This document shows, piece by piece, positions 24,801-37,612 of a stretch of 64,000 nucleotides of DNA; positions within the stretch are counted from its first letter, which is position 1; the number at the start of each line of letters is the position of its first letter. The stretch is taken from assembly GCF_026914265.1 (NCBI RefSeq), contig NC_069125.1, positions 75,765,546 to 75,829,545 of the forward strand, read 5' to 3'. The position numbers and the translations under genes are program-made. The notes under the pieces are model-generated. The model saw nothing but the letters and a program-made list of their open reading frames with translations. It made no database searches and was not told the origin of the DNA. The DNA comes from Mya arenaria (Eukaryota; Mollusca; Bivalvia; Myida; Myidae).

Positions 24801-27800
24801 CATACCAAAATGTAAAAAAAAATGAAGTCGGAGACCGAGTTCGAACCGGTGTCGCCAAAATTGCAGTCCAGTGTTATATCCACTGTGCTATGAAGGCTTA
24901 CTCTAAACAGGTGGAATATTTAAGCTATATACCTAACATGGTCAAATCACATGATAACATCGACTAGCCAATCACGCATAAGGAATGAATTCTACTAGGT
25001 AGACATACCTAGTAATATTTTTTAATGGAAAAATATGAAAAAACTGTGAAAATTAAATTAATTGTAAACTGTGTGGTACTTCAGTTAGTAAGTTCCAATG
25101 CATTGTACACATCGATACCAAGTGTATGTCAGTTTTTGACATTTTTTTTTTCACTGTTTCATTATACGGAGTACAGTCCCTTTAAAACTGACACGTTTTA
25201 GTTACTCTGGAAAAGAAAAAAAATCCTAAATTTACCTGGTTCTTTTTTGGTTAATTATTTCAATTTTCAAATGAGAAATTGTGTTTTTTTAGTGAAAGAC
25301 ATGAGAGAAAAACCGAAACATTGTTCTTGCCAATTTTTTATTAAATCAGATTACATTTAAGAAAGAAGTTGATGAAGCAAATTAATATGTGGCTGGATTT
25401 AGGATTTTTTCTCAATCAGGGGCAGGGTCTTGAATTTATCCAGGGTATTTGGATTAACCACAAATATTGTTGTTCCACCCAGGAAACACAGTGTGTGTTT
25501 GTGGGAGGGGGGAGGTGTATTTGGGGGAGGGCAAGGTGGGTGAAGGTGGTACGGTGCATTTGGGGAAGGTCAAGTTGGGGGAAGGGGGCAAAGTGCATTT
25601 GGGGGAGGTCAAGGTGGGGGAAGGAGGCAAGGTGTGTTTGGGTGAAGGCAAGATGAGTTGCTGATGGATACATTACCATTTATTTAAGTTGTTTAAGGTG
25701 CTGATGTAATTGTAATTGCTGGTTTTCCAGATGTCACGGGAGAGTCGGGGCTCCAGCTCCACTTCACCTGCATCAACGTCTCGCCACCCTGAGAAGCCAG
25801 TGACTGTTCTAAAGTCTCGTGAGGAGGGGCAGCGACCTATTACCTCTGGTGTCTCCCTTCCAAGTATTCCAGTGAGCACCCTGCAGGGGGAAACCCCGCC
25901 CCAGCCCACTTTCCTCCATAGAACCATAGAAGGTAAGTGGCTTTTTTGTCTAGATAATGTCCTAGTGTCATCCTTCAAAAATATGAATTTATGTGACAAT
26001 GATAACAGGGTGTTTAGGCTACTTGAAATGAACTTTACATTTGTTTATAAGACTTTGTATTAAAATTTGAGTCTGAATACACAATTAAAATAGCTGTTAC
26101 TGACTAAATCCAGAAACTCTGATGGAAATCATGAACAGCTGCTAGCTTTATGCTCACCTTGCTGTAAATACAGTTATATTTGTATTTTTCAGGAAGTAAT
26201 AAACTATCTGGACCACAGGAGATGTCTAGGTGCCTGAAGCTGATAGATGAGCATAACCAATGGTGCGAACAGGCAAGCGAGGTACGTTAGAAATTATTAC
26301 ATGTTTAATGTTTAGCAAGCAACTTCATTTATTGAAAACTGATATGGTTTTATAAGTTGAGGTATTGTCATGCAAGCATTTTTGTTGAAGGCAATCATCC
26401 GCATACAAAAATTTAAACCTTGGCTATAACTGAAAACACAAGTGTTGGTGTTCACTCTGTGGTGCTCCTGTTTTTGACTTGTTTCACTAGTTAGTGCTGA
26501 TAATCAAGTTGAAGTTTTTATATTGATACCAATTGTGTTTATACTGTTGTTAGACATTGCTGGAGCAGACAGACTTCCTTGTGGTTGGTGTAGTTGGGTT
26601 GCAGGGATCTGGCAAGTCCACTATTCTCTCCTTGCTGGCTGGCAACACAGACACTGATCCATCCAGGTAAGCCACTCTGACCTTACTTGGTAGTGTGGTT
26701 GGGCTGCAGGGAATCGGCAAGTCAACAGTTTTCTCCCTGCTGGCTGGCAACACCGACACTGATCCATTCAGGTAAGCCACTCTGACCTTACTTGGTAGTG
26801 TGGTTGGGCTGCAGGGATCCGGCAAGTCTACGGTTCTCTCCCTGCTGGCTGGCAACTCAGGCACTGATCCATTCAGGTAAGCCACTCTGACCTTTCTTGG
26901 TAGTGTGGTTGGGCTGCAGGGAATCAGCAAGTCTACGGTTGTCTCCCTGCTGGCTGGCAACACAGACACTGATCCATCCAGTTAAGCCACTCTGACCTTA
27001 CTTGGTAGTGTGGTTGGGCTGTAGGGAATCGGCAAGTCTACGGTTCTCCCCCTGCTGGCTGGCAACACAGACACTGATCCATCCAGGTAAGCCACTCTGA
27101 CCTTACTTGGTAGTGTGGTTGGGCTGCAGGGATCCGGCAAGTCTACGGTTCTCTCCCTGCTGGCTGGCAACTCACACACTGATCCATCCAGGTTAGCTAC
27201 TCTGACCTTACTTGGTAGTTTGGTTGGGTTGCAGGGATCTGGCAAGTCCACTATTTTCTCCTTGCTGGCTGGCAACACAGACACTGATCCATTCAGGTAA
27301 GCCAGTCTGACCTTACTTGGTAGTGTGGTTGGAATGCAGGGATCCGGCAAGTCTACAGTTCTCTCCCTGCTGGCTGGCAATTCAAGATGCTGATCCATCC
27401 AGTTAAGCCACTCTTACCGTACGAGATAGTGACAGAGGGCTGCAGGGATCTGGCAAGTCTACAGTTCTCTCCCTGCTGGCTGGCAACTCAGACGCTGATC
27501 CATCCAGGTAAGCCACTCTGACCTTACTTGGTAGTGTGGTAGGGCTGCAGGGATCCTGCAAGTCTACAGTTCTCTCCCTGCTGGCTAGAAACACAGACAC
27601 TGATCCATCCAGTTAAGCCACTCTGACCTTACTTGGTAGTGTGGTTGGGCTGCAGGGATCCGGCAAGTCTAAAGTTCTTTCCCTGCTGGTTGGCAACTCA
27701 CGCTGATCCATCCAGTTAAGCCACTCTGACCTTACTTGGTAGTGTGGTTGGGCTGCAGGGATCCGGCAAGTCTAAAGTTCTTTCCCTGCTGGTTGGCAAC

Positions 27801-30800
27801 TCACGCTGATCCATCCAGTTAAGCCACTCTTACCGTACTAGATAGTGACAGAGGGCTGCAGGGATCTGGCAAGTCTACGGTTGTCTCCCTGCTGGCTGGC
27901 AACACACACACTGATCCATCCAGTTAAGCCACTCTTACCTTACTTGGTTGTGTGGTTGGGTTGCAGGGATCCGGCAAGTCTACAGTTCACTCCCTGCTGG
28001 CTGGCAACTCAGGCACTGATCCATCCAGGTAAGCCACTCTGACTTTACTTGGTTGTGTGGTTAGGCTGCAGGGATCTGGCAAGTCTACAGTTCTCTCCCT
28101 GCTGGCTGGCAACACAGACACTGATCCATCCAGTTAAGCCACTCTGACCTTACTTGGTAGTGTGGTTAGGCTGCAGGGATCCGGCAAGTCTACAGTTCTC
28201 TCCCTGCTGGCTGGCAACACAGACACTGATCCATCCAGGTAAGCCACTCTGACCTTACTTGGTAGTGTGGTTGGGCTGCAGGGATCTGGCAAGTCTACGG
28301 TTCTCTCCCTGCTGGCTGGCAACTCAGACACTGATCCATCCAGGTAAGCCACTCTGACCTTACTTGGTTGTGATGGAGGGTTGTAGGGATCCAGCAAATC
28401 CACAGTTCTCTCCCTGCTGGCTGGCAACACAGACACTGATCCATCCAGGTAAGCCACTCGTGACTTTACTTGGTTGTGATGGAGGGTTGTAGGGATCCAG
28501 CAAATCCACAGTTCTCTCCTTGCTGGCTGGCAACACAGACACTGATCCATCCAGGTAAGCCACTCTGACCTTACTTGGTTGTGATGGAGGGTTGTAGGGA
28601 TCCAGCAAATCCACAGTTCTCTCCCTGCTTGCTGGAAACACAGACACTGATCCATCCAGGTAAGCCACTCTGACTTTACTTGGTAGTGATGGAGGGTTGT
28701 AGGGATCCAGCAAATCCACAGTTCTCTCCTTGCTGGCTGGCAACACAGACACTGATCCATCCAGGTTAGCCACTCTGACCTTACTTGGTAGTGTGGTTGG
28801 GTTGCAGGGATCCGGCAAGTCTACAGTTCTCTCTCTGCTGGCTGGCAACTCACACACTGATCCATCTAGTTAAGCCACTCTTACTGTATTAGGTAGTGAT
28901 GGGGGGTTGCAGGGATCTGGCAAATTCATAGTTCTCTCCCTGCAGGCTGGAAACACAGACACTGATCCACATAGATGCAAGGTGCAAGAAACTCTTTTCT
29001 AGAGAAAAGCCAGATACAGTTTTCTTTGTCAATTATTTATAAAAAATTATTTATATCACTGTTTCGTTTTATTACTAACCTACACCAATGGACACATTTT
29101 ATTTCAGAAACTACATATTTCCTGCTCAGACAAGGGAGGTAAGGGAGGAGTGTGGTCACATGACCAATGGCATTGACATCCATGTCACTTCACAGAGGGT
29201 CATTCTTCTTGATTCACAGGTAGAAGAACCAGTTATGAAACTAACGTGTATGCTTTTATTTGCAAGCTTACCTTATAGTCTTTAAAAGTATAAATACACA
29301 TTTTATGAAATTTCAAATATGTGTACATCCATTTAATTAAAATTATTCAATTTTTGTTTTTAAGTTTATGAATTAAAGTAGAATTTAAGCTTTACCTTTT
29401 CCTTTCAGCCATTACTAAGTGCTTCAGTGTTGGACCAATTAATTCACAATGAGAAGAAAATCCCACCAGAGTACAACTTTGCAGAGAATTATGCTGAAAT
29501 ACAGGTACAGTACACTCCACGCGGAACTACCACTTTCCATTTCCTCGGCGGATTTTGGTCATCGCGGACAAAACATCCAATTGATCATAATCCTCTTTCC
29601 TCTGTGTTTTTACTCGTTCACCCACCGAGGCTGATCAGTGGACCGTATAATTACAATCGCCGCGTTACTCGGAGGTAAAAACACCGCGAAACTCGGAGGA
29701 AAACCGATAAGAATCTCCCACTGTATCTAATTTTGTTTAATTTATTTGATATTTTTTGCTACACCCGTATTTATTTATAAAAATAATTTATTTCGCGTAC
29801 CTAATTTTCGGACATCCAAAGGACATCAATCATAACTTTCACACTTACCAAGTTTCACAGACGAAGATTATCTATCTATCTATCTACCTAACCGTATACA
29901 CCACTGTTGACAATTAGTGTTAATTAGTAAATTCTCATCCTAAACGATGTATTGCATGTAGCAAGAGGAAGTGTGAAATATTTATTGGAGGATTAAACAA
30001 CAAGGGCAATCAAGGGATTAAGAAAACAAAGACATGACATTTTTGTAAAACGATCGGCCAATAAACTTTAAAACTTGTACCACCTTATAGACTGTAAGAA
30101 GCAATTATGTACAGTTATACTTATTGAATCATCAATAAAAGTCAACACATTCAATGAGGTAACTAATTAATGTGATGAATTAAAGTTGGAAATGCAATAC
30201 TTAAGTTACATTCGAAAACACCACTCAGACACATTAATCCTGCATAACAATATACATGCTCTCAATGAGATCCTCGTGGGTAAAACTGTGAGTTATGTGA
30301 CGTCACACAGTGTGACTGTTTGATCTGAAGCCGATAGAATGTGTTATTCATTTCAATGCATGTATTCAATGGTGTTTAATGGGATTTTAATTAACTTGAT
30401 GAAGGATTTACACCTATATGCGTAATAAATAAGTTTAGAACCATTGATAACTACGGATATTTTAATAAGTGTTAATAAGTGGTAAAAATGCAAATTAAGA
30501 AATACTGACCGAAAAATATTCACACCTACAAAGTTCTCAACACCTTCGTTACTCCAATCTAATTAAGTTCTCAACACCTTAATATAGTAAGAGAAAGATG
30601 AAAATAACAAACACAAACGCACGCTATGGTATATCTTTTAATTACATAATGTGAAAAACAACAGTTGTTTGACGATGCTGATGAAAATTTACAATAATTG
30701 TTTTTAAAAAGAAACTTACTGTACTTTTAAAAATTAATTATCTAATTGTTTAATTCTGTTTTAACAGAAGCAATGTACTGTAGTAGCTATGCACAAAACG

Positions 30801-33800
30801 CGGAGTTCCGCGATTAGGTCAATAAATCGATACGATCACCGGCACTACCAGCAATAAAACCCTCCATAGAAAACGATTGACTCGGTGCAACTCGGCGAAA
30901 TTTAGCGAGGAAAAAGGTTGCGTACTCGGCGGAAATCCGCGATAAATTAAAAACACCTCCGAGTCACCGAGGAAAGTGGTAGTTCCGTGTGGAGTGTACT
31001 GTAGTTTTAGTTGAGCCCATCTGCAGTGAGCTCTACATAATTGTCACAATGTATTAATGTCCATTTGTCCATATATGTAAGTATATGTTTGGTTTGTTCC
31101 AGATGTAAAATTCACCCTGCATTTAGGAATTTAACTATTACTTGGCAAAAATGTTCAAAATGAGATGATGGCCATCTAACAATCCTTCAAATTGTTCCCC
31201 TGCCAAATATGCTATCAAAAATGAAACACTTTCAATGCCATAAACAAAACATGGCATTCTGCCAGAGGAAATTTTGACCTGATAAAAGGTGAAACTTAGT
31301 ATAACAACTTTTTTCAGATCTGTTCATCAGGAGGTTTAAATCAACAATAGCATGTTTGATGTGTTGGCCTTTTGCGGACAAAGCTCTTATTCTAGATAAC
31401 CTCTTGGGCATATAAAATAATAAGAAAATACTTTCTGGAAATACTATCTACTGATAATTCAAAATCCTTACAATTGCAATATTGGAAGAGTGCCCTGTCC
31501 AAAAAGATCTGGTTTATGACAGTATACATTATAGATTGAGTATTTTGTTGATGATTGTTTGCAGAGCATGCAGCATGTGTCATTCCTGTTGACGGTATGT
31601 AATGTTGTGTTGGTGGTGCAGGACTGGTTCACAGACATGGCCCTACTCCGCTTCCTCCTCACCGCCGAGATGCTCAAACCCTCCACCCCAACCCATGACA
31701 CCAGCTCTACCTCCGACGACCAGCCAGACTTCTATCCACATGTCGGTAAGGCTATTTTGCATCTATTGACCAACTTTGTTCCTAATATTGTTTATAGCTT
31801 TAGTACAACATATAAATCTTATGTTTTTTATATTTTCTTTTATCAAAATACATTCTAGGTGGAGCATTCCTTAGAGTGGTTTAAAATTTTGATAAGATAA
31901 TAAAGATCAGCATTTTGTCATTTGTTGAATTCCTAAAGAATAGCTAAATCTGAAGTTGAGACTTTTAAGTAGTGAAATGTGAAGTGTATTCCAGTGTTTG
32001 TCCAGAACAAGGCTCGGCGGGAGGACTTCAGTGTGGAAAACTTCACAGCCATGCAAAAAACACTTGCCAATATATTCGCTGACTCCAAACTCAAGATAAA
32101 AGGTAGGTTGTAACATTACAAGGTAGATTTACTAGCTTTTCCAATTAATGTCACTATTTGCTAAGTTCCTTTGACACCATCCATATCAATTTGCATATTT
32201 TTCAATGTTCATTGTTAAGCAATTATAGGTAAGAGTATTTATATGTGTCACCATTATTCATGTCTAAGGGTCACAATTATCTCATTTTTCATCTCCAACA
32301 TTCTCAAATCAAAATGAATTACACACTGTTGCATACTTCAATTAAATCACACAGTTGCGTACTTCAATTAAAACACACTGTTGCATACTTCAATCAAAAC
32401 ACATCTGTTGCATACTTCAATTAAAACACATCTGTTGCATACTTCAATTAAAACACACTGTTGCATACTTCAATCAAAACACATCTGTTGCATACTTCAA
32501 TTAAATCACACTGTTGCATATTTCAATCAAAACACACTGTTGCATACATCAAATTAAATCACACTGTAACATACTTCAATTAAAACACACTGTTGCATAA
32601 TTCAATCAAAACACATCTATTGCATACTTCAATTAAATCACACTGTTGCTTACTTCAATTAAAACACGCTGTTGCATACTTCAATCAAAACACATCTGTT
32701 GCATACTTCAATCAAAACACATCTGTTGCATACTTCAATTAAAACACACTGTTGCTTACTTCAATTCAAACACATCTGTTGCATACTTCAATTAAAACAC
32801 ACTGTTGCCTACTTCAATTAAATCACACTGTTGCATACTTCAATTAAATCACACTGTTGCATACTTCAATCAAAACACATCTGTTGCATACTTCAATTAA
32901 AACACACTGTTGCATACTTCAATTAAATCACACTGTTGCATACTTCAATTAAAACACACTGTTGCATACTTCAATCAAAACAAATTTGTTGCATACTTCA
33001 ATTAAAACAAACTGTTGCATACCTTCAATTAAAACCCACTGTTGCATACTTCACTTAAAACACATCTGTTGCATACTTCAATTAAAACCCACTGTTGCTT
33101 ACTTCAATTCAAACACATCTGTTGCATACTTCAATTAAAACCCACTTTTGCTTACTTCAATTCAAACACATCTGTTGCATACTTCAATTTAAACACATCT
33201 GTTGCATACTTCAATTAAAACACACTGTTGCCTACTTCAATTAAATCACACTGTTGCATACTTCAATTAAATCACACTGTTGCATACTTCAATTAAATCA
33301 CATCTGTTGCATACTTCAATTAAAACACACTGTTGCATACTTCAATTAAATCACACTGTTGCATACTTCAATTAAAACACACTGTTGCATACTTCAATCA
33401 AAACAAATTTGTTGCATACTTCAATTAAAACAAACTGTTGCATACCTTCAATTAAAACCCACTGTTGCATACTTCACTTAAAACACATCTGTTGCATACT
33501 TCAATTAAAACCCACTGTTGCTTACTTCAATTCAAACACATCTGTTGCATACTTCAATTAAAACCCACTTTTGCTTACTTCAATTCAAACACATCTGTTG
33601 CATACTTCAATTTAAACAAACTGTTGCATATTTCAATTAAAACCCACTGTTGCTTAATACTTCAATTCAAACACATCTGTTGCATACTTCAATTAAAACC
33701 CACTTTTGCTTACTTCAATTCAAACACATCTGTTGCATACTTCAATTTAAACAAACTGTTGCATATTTCAATTAAAACCCACTGTTGCTTAATACTTCAA

Positions 33801-36714
33801 TTCAAACACATCTGTTGCATACTTCAATTAAAACCCACTGTTGCTTACTTCAGTTAAAACACATCTGTTGCATACTTCAATTAAACGAACTGTTGCATAC
33901 TTCAATTCAAACACATGTTGCATACTTCAATTAAAACAAACTGTTGCATACTTCAATTAAAACACACTGTTGCATACTTCATAAATCTGGATAACAACAT
34001 GGTTTTAAAGAAATAATCTCAATTTTCATTATTTTTTTCATAAATATAAATACGACAGTGTATGAAATAAAAAACACTAATCTACATTAATTAAATTGTG
34101 AACGTTATCTAAGTGTTTCAAAAGGTAAAGTTATATCACAAAAACTTATAATTCCTCATGTAAATAACATGTACATGTACTATTGTTGATCTACTTAGGT
34201 TAAACCACATGTATTGATTTTCACTGGTATAAAACAAAAAAACTGTACATCTGAAAATTGTTTTGTCAGATGGTCAGAAGAGGAAAATATTTTTTTGACT
34301 GTCTGAAAAATTAAGATAAAAACAAACAAGCAAACCAATTTTTTGAAAGCATTTGAAAGCAGAGCGGGCAAAAGCAAAAAAAAAGAATTGAATGTTGACA
34401 ACATTATTAACCCTTGCGTTGACTCTATAAATATATCATTTTACATACCTGTTAAAGTTTTTCAGAAATTGTCACAGACATAAAATAACTCATTTTTGTT
34501 GCTTTCTAAAAAATGGCTTCACAATAAAGAGTTGTCTGGCATTTATTGGATTTTTGGGTAAAAAATAGGAGCATTTGCTTAAATATTCATTTATCTGTCG
34601 CTGTTCTTAAAAAAGGTGCGGTATATCCCTAGAAGGTAACATCAATCTGGTGCTGCTTGAATGATGTTGTGTATATATTGTTTAGGTGATGTGGGGATTC
34701 TGACTGGGAGGCAGTCATTTGGGCTGAACCCATCGCACTTGAAGACCAACCAGAACCTGTTCCTGCTTCCTCAAATGGACAAACAGAAGGACAACAGCCA
34801 AGGTGAGGGCTGGACTTTGGAATATCAAATGTAGCTTATTCTGGAACCAGGCAGTTTCTTGATCATGCATTATAGGATTTTCAAAGACCTGCCATGAAGG
34901 TTCACTATGATAAGGTGGCGTGTTGCTCACAAGAAGCAGGTCTGTACCTCAAAGATCAAGGTCACGCTAGATTGATAACTGATAACTGTAGGAGTGTACC
35001 TTGTCCTGGCCGCCTATAAACGAATCATTATAAGATTTCCTGGAAACTTAACATGAATGTTCATTAAGATAAGGCAGTGTGTCACGTTTAAGTCCCAGGA
35101 CTGTACCACAAAGGTTACGATTATGCTTAAGAGGCTAAATGTCAAAAATTCAAAATGAATACTGTTGATAGGACTCTGGTCAGGACGGAATTTTGTTGGG
35201 CCGTTTTTTTTTTTATCATGCATTATACGATTTTCAAGAAACTTGCCAGGAATTTTTACTATGATATGGTGGTGTGTCTCGTGCAAGACCCAGATTTGTA
35301 CCCCAACGGTCAAGGTCAAGCTTAGAGGTCAAAGGTTAAAATGAGTATTGTTGATTCTACCTATGTTGGTTCTGTACTCTGCCATGCATTATAGCATTTT
35401 CAAAAAAAGCTGAAATGAATGTTCTTCATAATGAAAAGGCATGTCAGGCACTAGTCCAAAAGTCAAGGGCGTGCATTTTAAAATGTGTTTTATTATGACT
35501 GTATGTTGTTTGGTCTGCATTTGAACCATGTATCATAGGAATCTCAAGTAGCTGGGCACATTTTTTCTCCATGATAAGGCAGTGTGTTGGGCCTCAGGCC
35601 TGTATCATGAAGGTCAAGGTCACCCTTACAGGTCAAATGGAGTTGTGTTCATAGGCCAGTAATTTGTCCAGACCACATATCATTTATGCATTATTAGATT
35701 GTCAAGTTACTAAGCACACATGGTCAGAATTATGAGGTTGTGTGTCACATGCAAGACCAAGGTGTTCCTGAAAAGTCAAGGTCACAAAAATGAGGGTTGA
35801 TATTTTAATTTTATTTTGGTTGAAAATAGAGGTGCACCTCTATATTTAGATTGACTCCTTTGAATTTGATAGAGATGCACATCTAAGTTACAAAAAAAAA
35901 GGTGCACTTGTATTTTCTTCATTGGTATGTCATATAAACATCATAACTAGTATCTGCTATCAATTTAATGTGATTCTGTGTTGCAAATGTTCAGAAGAGT
36001 AATATGTGTCAAAATCTCACTTGAATGGCTCAACATTCTAACTGTTGGCATCTAGTTTTCAAATGTATTGCAGCTTATATAGGAAAGCCCTGTATATTCA
36101 TCAAGTATTTTGTTCTTTGTTCTAGATACATTGATGAGCCAGCTGCCTGAGTACAGAGGCTACCCAAGTTTTCAGACCCTGATTAACTCGCTGCGTGGCC
36201 AGATCCTCTCCATGCCACGCGACCTACATACACATACAACACTGTCAGAGAAAAACTGGTATGCAACTCTGTGTTAAGCCTAAGATGCAAAAATGTTTAG
36301 TGTTTGAAAGGAGAAAGTTGTCGCTGTTTTCGTTCTCTTGTAAAAACATTAACATAGGCTTCAAATGAATTGCCATTCAAGATTTTCTTAAGAAAATTGG
36401 TACATACGTTGCCAGATACATAACAAGCATGTACGAGCAGTTCTAAAAAATAGTTGTGTAATGCCCATTATTTGTCAACAAACAATAGACAAGAGTTGCC
36501 ATTCACTCTGCAGCACTGTTAGTTTTATTGTTATCATAGAAATAGTGTTTGTCATTTAAAATGTGAGAAAAGGTGAAGGATTCATAACTGAAGCAAGACT
36601 AAATGATCATTAAAGGAACTGTTAATATTTGTCAGGTTCCACTATGCTGCCAGAATTTGGGACTCCATCAAGAAATCCCAGCTGATAGCCGAGTACAACA
36701 GATTGTTGTTCTGA
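21899..36714 (+). CDS. SMG9: SMG9, nonsense-mediated mRNA decay factor (463 aa, 12 exons)
   Basis: Exons: 21899-21979, 24240-24320, 25731-25932, 26193-26281, 26554-26666, 29108-29219, 29409-29504, 31565-31745, 31995-32102, 34686-34802, 36126-36258, 36636-36714. All borders are GT/AG and in phase. SMG9 binds SMG8 and restrains and positions the SMG1 kinase that phosphorylates UPF1. The N-terminal third is Arg/Gly- and Ser/Pro-rich and disordered, with the VLKSREEGQRP motif matching the human VLMKPREEG. The G-domain-like part starts with LVVGVVGLQGSGKSTILSLL (P-loop) in exon 5, then GIDIHVTSQRVILLDSQ, ILDQLI-type and PPEYNFAENYAE segments, LLTVCNVVLVVQDWFTDMAL, VFVQNKARREDFS, LPEYRGYPSFQTLINSLRGQ, and the C-terminal FHYAARIWDSIKKSQLIAEY. 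Human SMG9 is somewhat longer, mainly in the disordered N terminus. The start ATG opens MSDIADRGRGGG. The gene looks intact. Confidence 0.95.
22075..22370 (+). mobile_element. Tandem pair of tRNA-derived SINE heads
   Basis: Two copies 188 bases apart share an upstream ttagaaccagtcacc-like lead, an A box (tagctcagttggt, at 22110 and 22298) and a B box (gttcgagcccc / gctcaagcccc). The T arm of copy 1 is a perfect stem (GTGGG TTCGAGC CCCAC). The anticodon arm does not fold into the standard 5+7+5 form and the acceptor ends do not pair, so these are tRNA-derived elements in SMG9 intron 1, not tRNA genes. Confidence 0.6.
23790..24030. repeat. Diverged tandem repeat of about 27-30 bp in SMG9 intron 1
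   Basis: Repeated motifs of the type tatggttggccaatctgggt, about eight copies with substitutions. They are non-coding and lie 200 bases before SMG9 exon 2. Confidence 0.65.
24825..24902 (-). mobile_element. tRNA-derived SINE head in SMG9 intron 2
   Basis: On the minus strand the sequence reads a tagcacagtggatataacac A-box region followed by ccggttcgaactcgg, a T-arm/B-box that forms a five-pair stem with one G-T wobble. Acceptor ends do not pair, so it is not a functional tRNA. This is a second, unrelated SINE head compared with the pair at 22075. The body and tail could not be delimited. Confidence 0.5.
25490..25662. repeat. G-rich tandem repeat in SMG9 intron 2
   Basis: About five units of roughly 36 bases containing gcatttgggggaggtcaagg and a gtgggggaaggaggcaa segment. 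The strand bias (G on the plus strand) and runs of four to five G make quadruplex formation conceivable. It ends about 70 bases before exon 3. Confidence 0.75.
26589..28975 (+). repeat. 105-bp tandem array, about 23 copies, derived from the SMG9 P-loop exon
   Basis: The first unit is the coding exon 5 itself (gcaggg of the GLQGSGKST segment at 26601). Copies follow at 26706, 26811, 26916, 27021, 27126, 27231, 27336, 27442 and so on to 28909. Each unit carries about 75 bases of exon sequence ending ACTGATCCATCCAG, a splice donor (GTAAGC in many, GTTAAGC in others) and about 30 bases of intron (ctctgaccttacttggtagt). Copies lack the exon's upstream part and its real acceptor. Because the period is divisible by three, minus-strand frames of up to 208 residues stay open; these are shadows. 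Later copies (28383-28909) form a diverged subfamily with gatggagggttgtagggatc, indicating at least two rounds of expansion. Confidence 0.95.
29508..31001. mobile_element. Non-autonomous terminal-inverted-repeat DNA transposon in SMG9 intron 7
   Basis: The left end begins CAGTACACTCCACGCGGAAC and the right end is its reverse complement with one change across more than 30 bases. A TA dinucleotide flanks both ends (29506-29507 and 31002-31003), consistent with a TA target duplication of the Tc1/mariner-pogo kind. Subterminal regions share Cgg/cgcggat-like motifs (ctcggcgga near the left, ctcggcggaaatccgcg near the right). There is no transposase frame in its 1494 bases, so it was mobilised in trans. 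The near-identical ends suggest it is relatively young. Confidence 0.85.
32318..33985. repeat. 26-bp satellite, about 65 copies, in SMG9 intron 9
   Basis: The unit is actgttgcatacttcaatta followed by aaacac, alternating 25- and 26/27-base variants (cactgttg and catctgttg). Blocks are themselves duplicated; for example the stretch from about 32870 to 33200 is nearly repeated at 33300-33620. It is not a CRISPR array: there are no unique spacers and the host is a eukaryote. Confidence 0.95.
34840..35800. repeat. Diverged repeat of about 170 bp, some six units, in SMG9 intron 10
   Basis: Each unit contains catgcattataggattttca, an actatgataaggtgg(t)gtgt segment, a gcaggtctgtacctcaaaga-type segment and usually tcaaggtca. 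Divergence is substantial. The weak frames on the minus strand are not coding. Confidence 0.6.
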
Positions 36715-37491
36715 CACACCAGACCAACCCCCTAGCTTCTTACTTGAAGGGAATGAGATCAGTAAGCTGTCACCATGACACCCAATGATTCAGTGTCTAC
36801 CAAATGGAAAGCTCAGTAAAGAGAAGTTATCAATATTCACATCAAGGCATACATGTCATGGCCTACATTTTGTGAATTTATGAAACAAACAAACCATTGT
36901 TATGCTAGTATTGAAAAATTCTCATGACCTTTGTTAAAAAACACAATAGACTGTGCTTGCATTTCAAACACCATTATTTTTGCGAGTGTCCTGCAGAAAA
37001 TACCCAGTCATTATGTCAGTCCTTCATAAAAAAATTAATGTTTTTTTTTTCTTTTTTTTATTATATATATTAACTTCCAACCTCATACAAATGATCACAG
37101 TAACAACATGTTCTTTAATATTGGTAACATAACTCTAAATAAAAAGTGTCAGATTTACAGCCTGTTTGTAAACATTAACATTCAAATTCAAGAAGTGAAT
37201 TAGCATTTTATCACAACTGAAGAAGGTTTGGAAGGAATTAAATAAGACTTGAAGCATCATATATGACATTGTGAACTGTACATCTGTACCTCCCTTGATA
37301 AAAACTAATTGAGCATCATAATATGATGGAAAAACTTGATGAAAGTGGAAAGAGATAAAAAGCAATTGGTTCTCATTTTAAGAACAATAGCTCTGTTACT
37401 CATTATTCCTAAATTGTATCCCATGGCATAATGTGTTTCAGCAAAAGAATTTACTATTTATCAGAACTTGATTGGCAGTGTTTTTGCTTGC

Positions 37492-37612
37492 AATAAATGG
37501 CAATGAGAAGTTGTACACAGTTCTAAGAACTCTGACACATGTTTTTAAACATATTGTATTGTTATGATAATCTACCCCGAGTTAAAAAGATGCTTTGTAC
37601 ATACAAAATAAA
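37492..37612 (+). terminator. Candidate SMG9 polyadenylation signals
   Basis: AATAAA occurs at 37492-37497 and 37607-37612, about 780 and 890 bases past the SMG9 stop. Either could end a long 3' UTR. No transcript evidence exists in the sequence itself. Confidence 0.3.

Noticed and set aside
28134-28857. Minus-strand frames of 208 and 165 codons in the SMG9 array
   Set aside because: They are the reverse complement of the 105-bp unit, open only because the period is divisible by three; repeats such as LPASRERTVDLPDPC carry no independent support.
32318-33985. CRISPR-like regular repeats
   Set aside because: Units are contiguous with no unique spacers, lie in an intron of a eukaryotic gene and no Cas genes exist.
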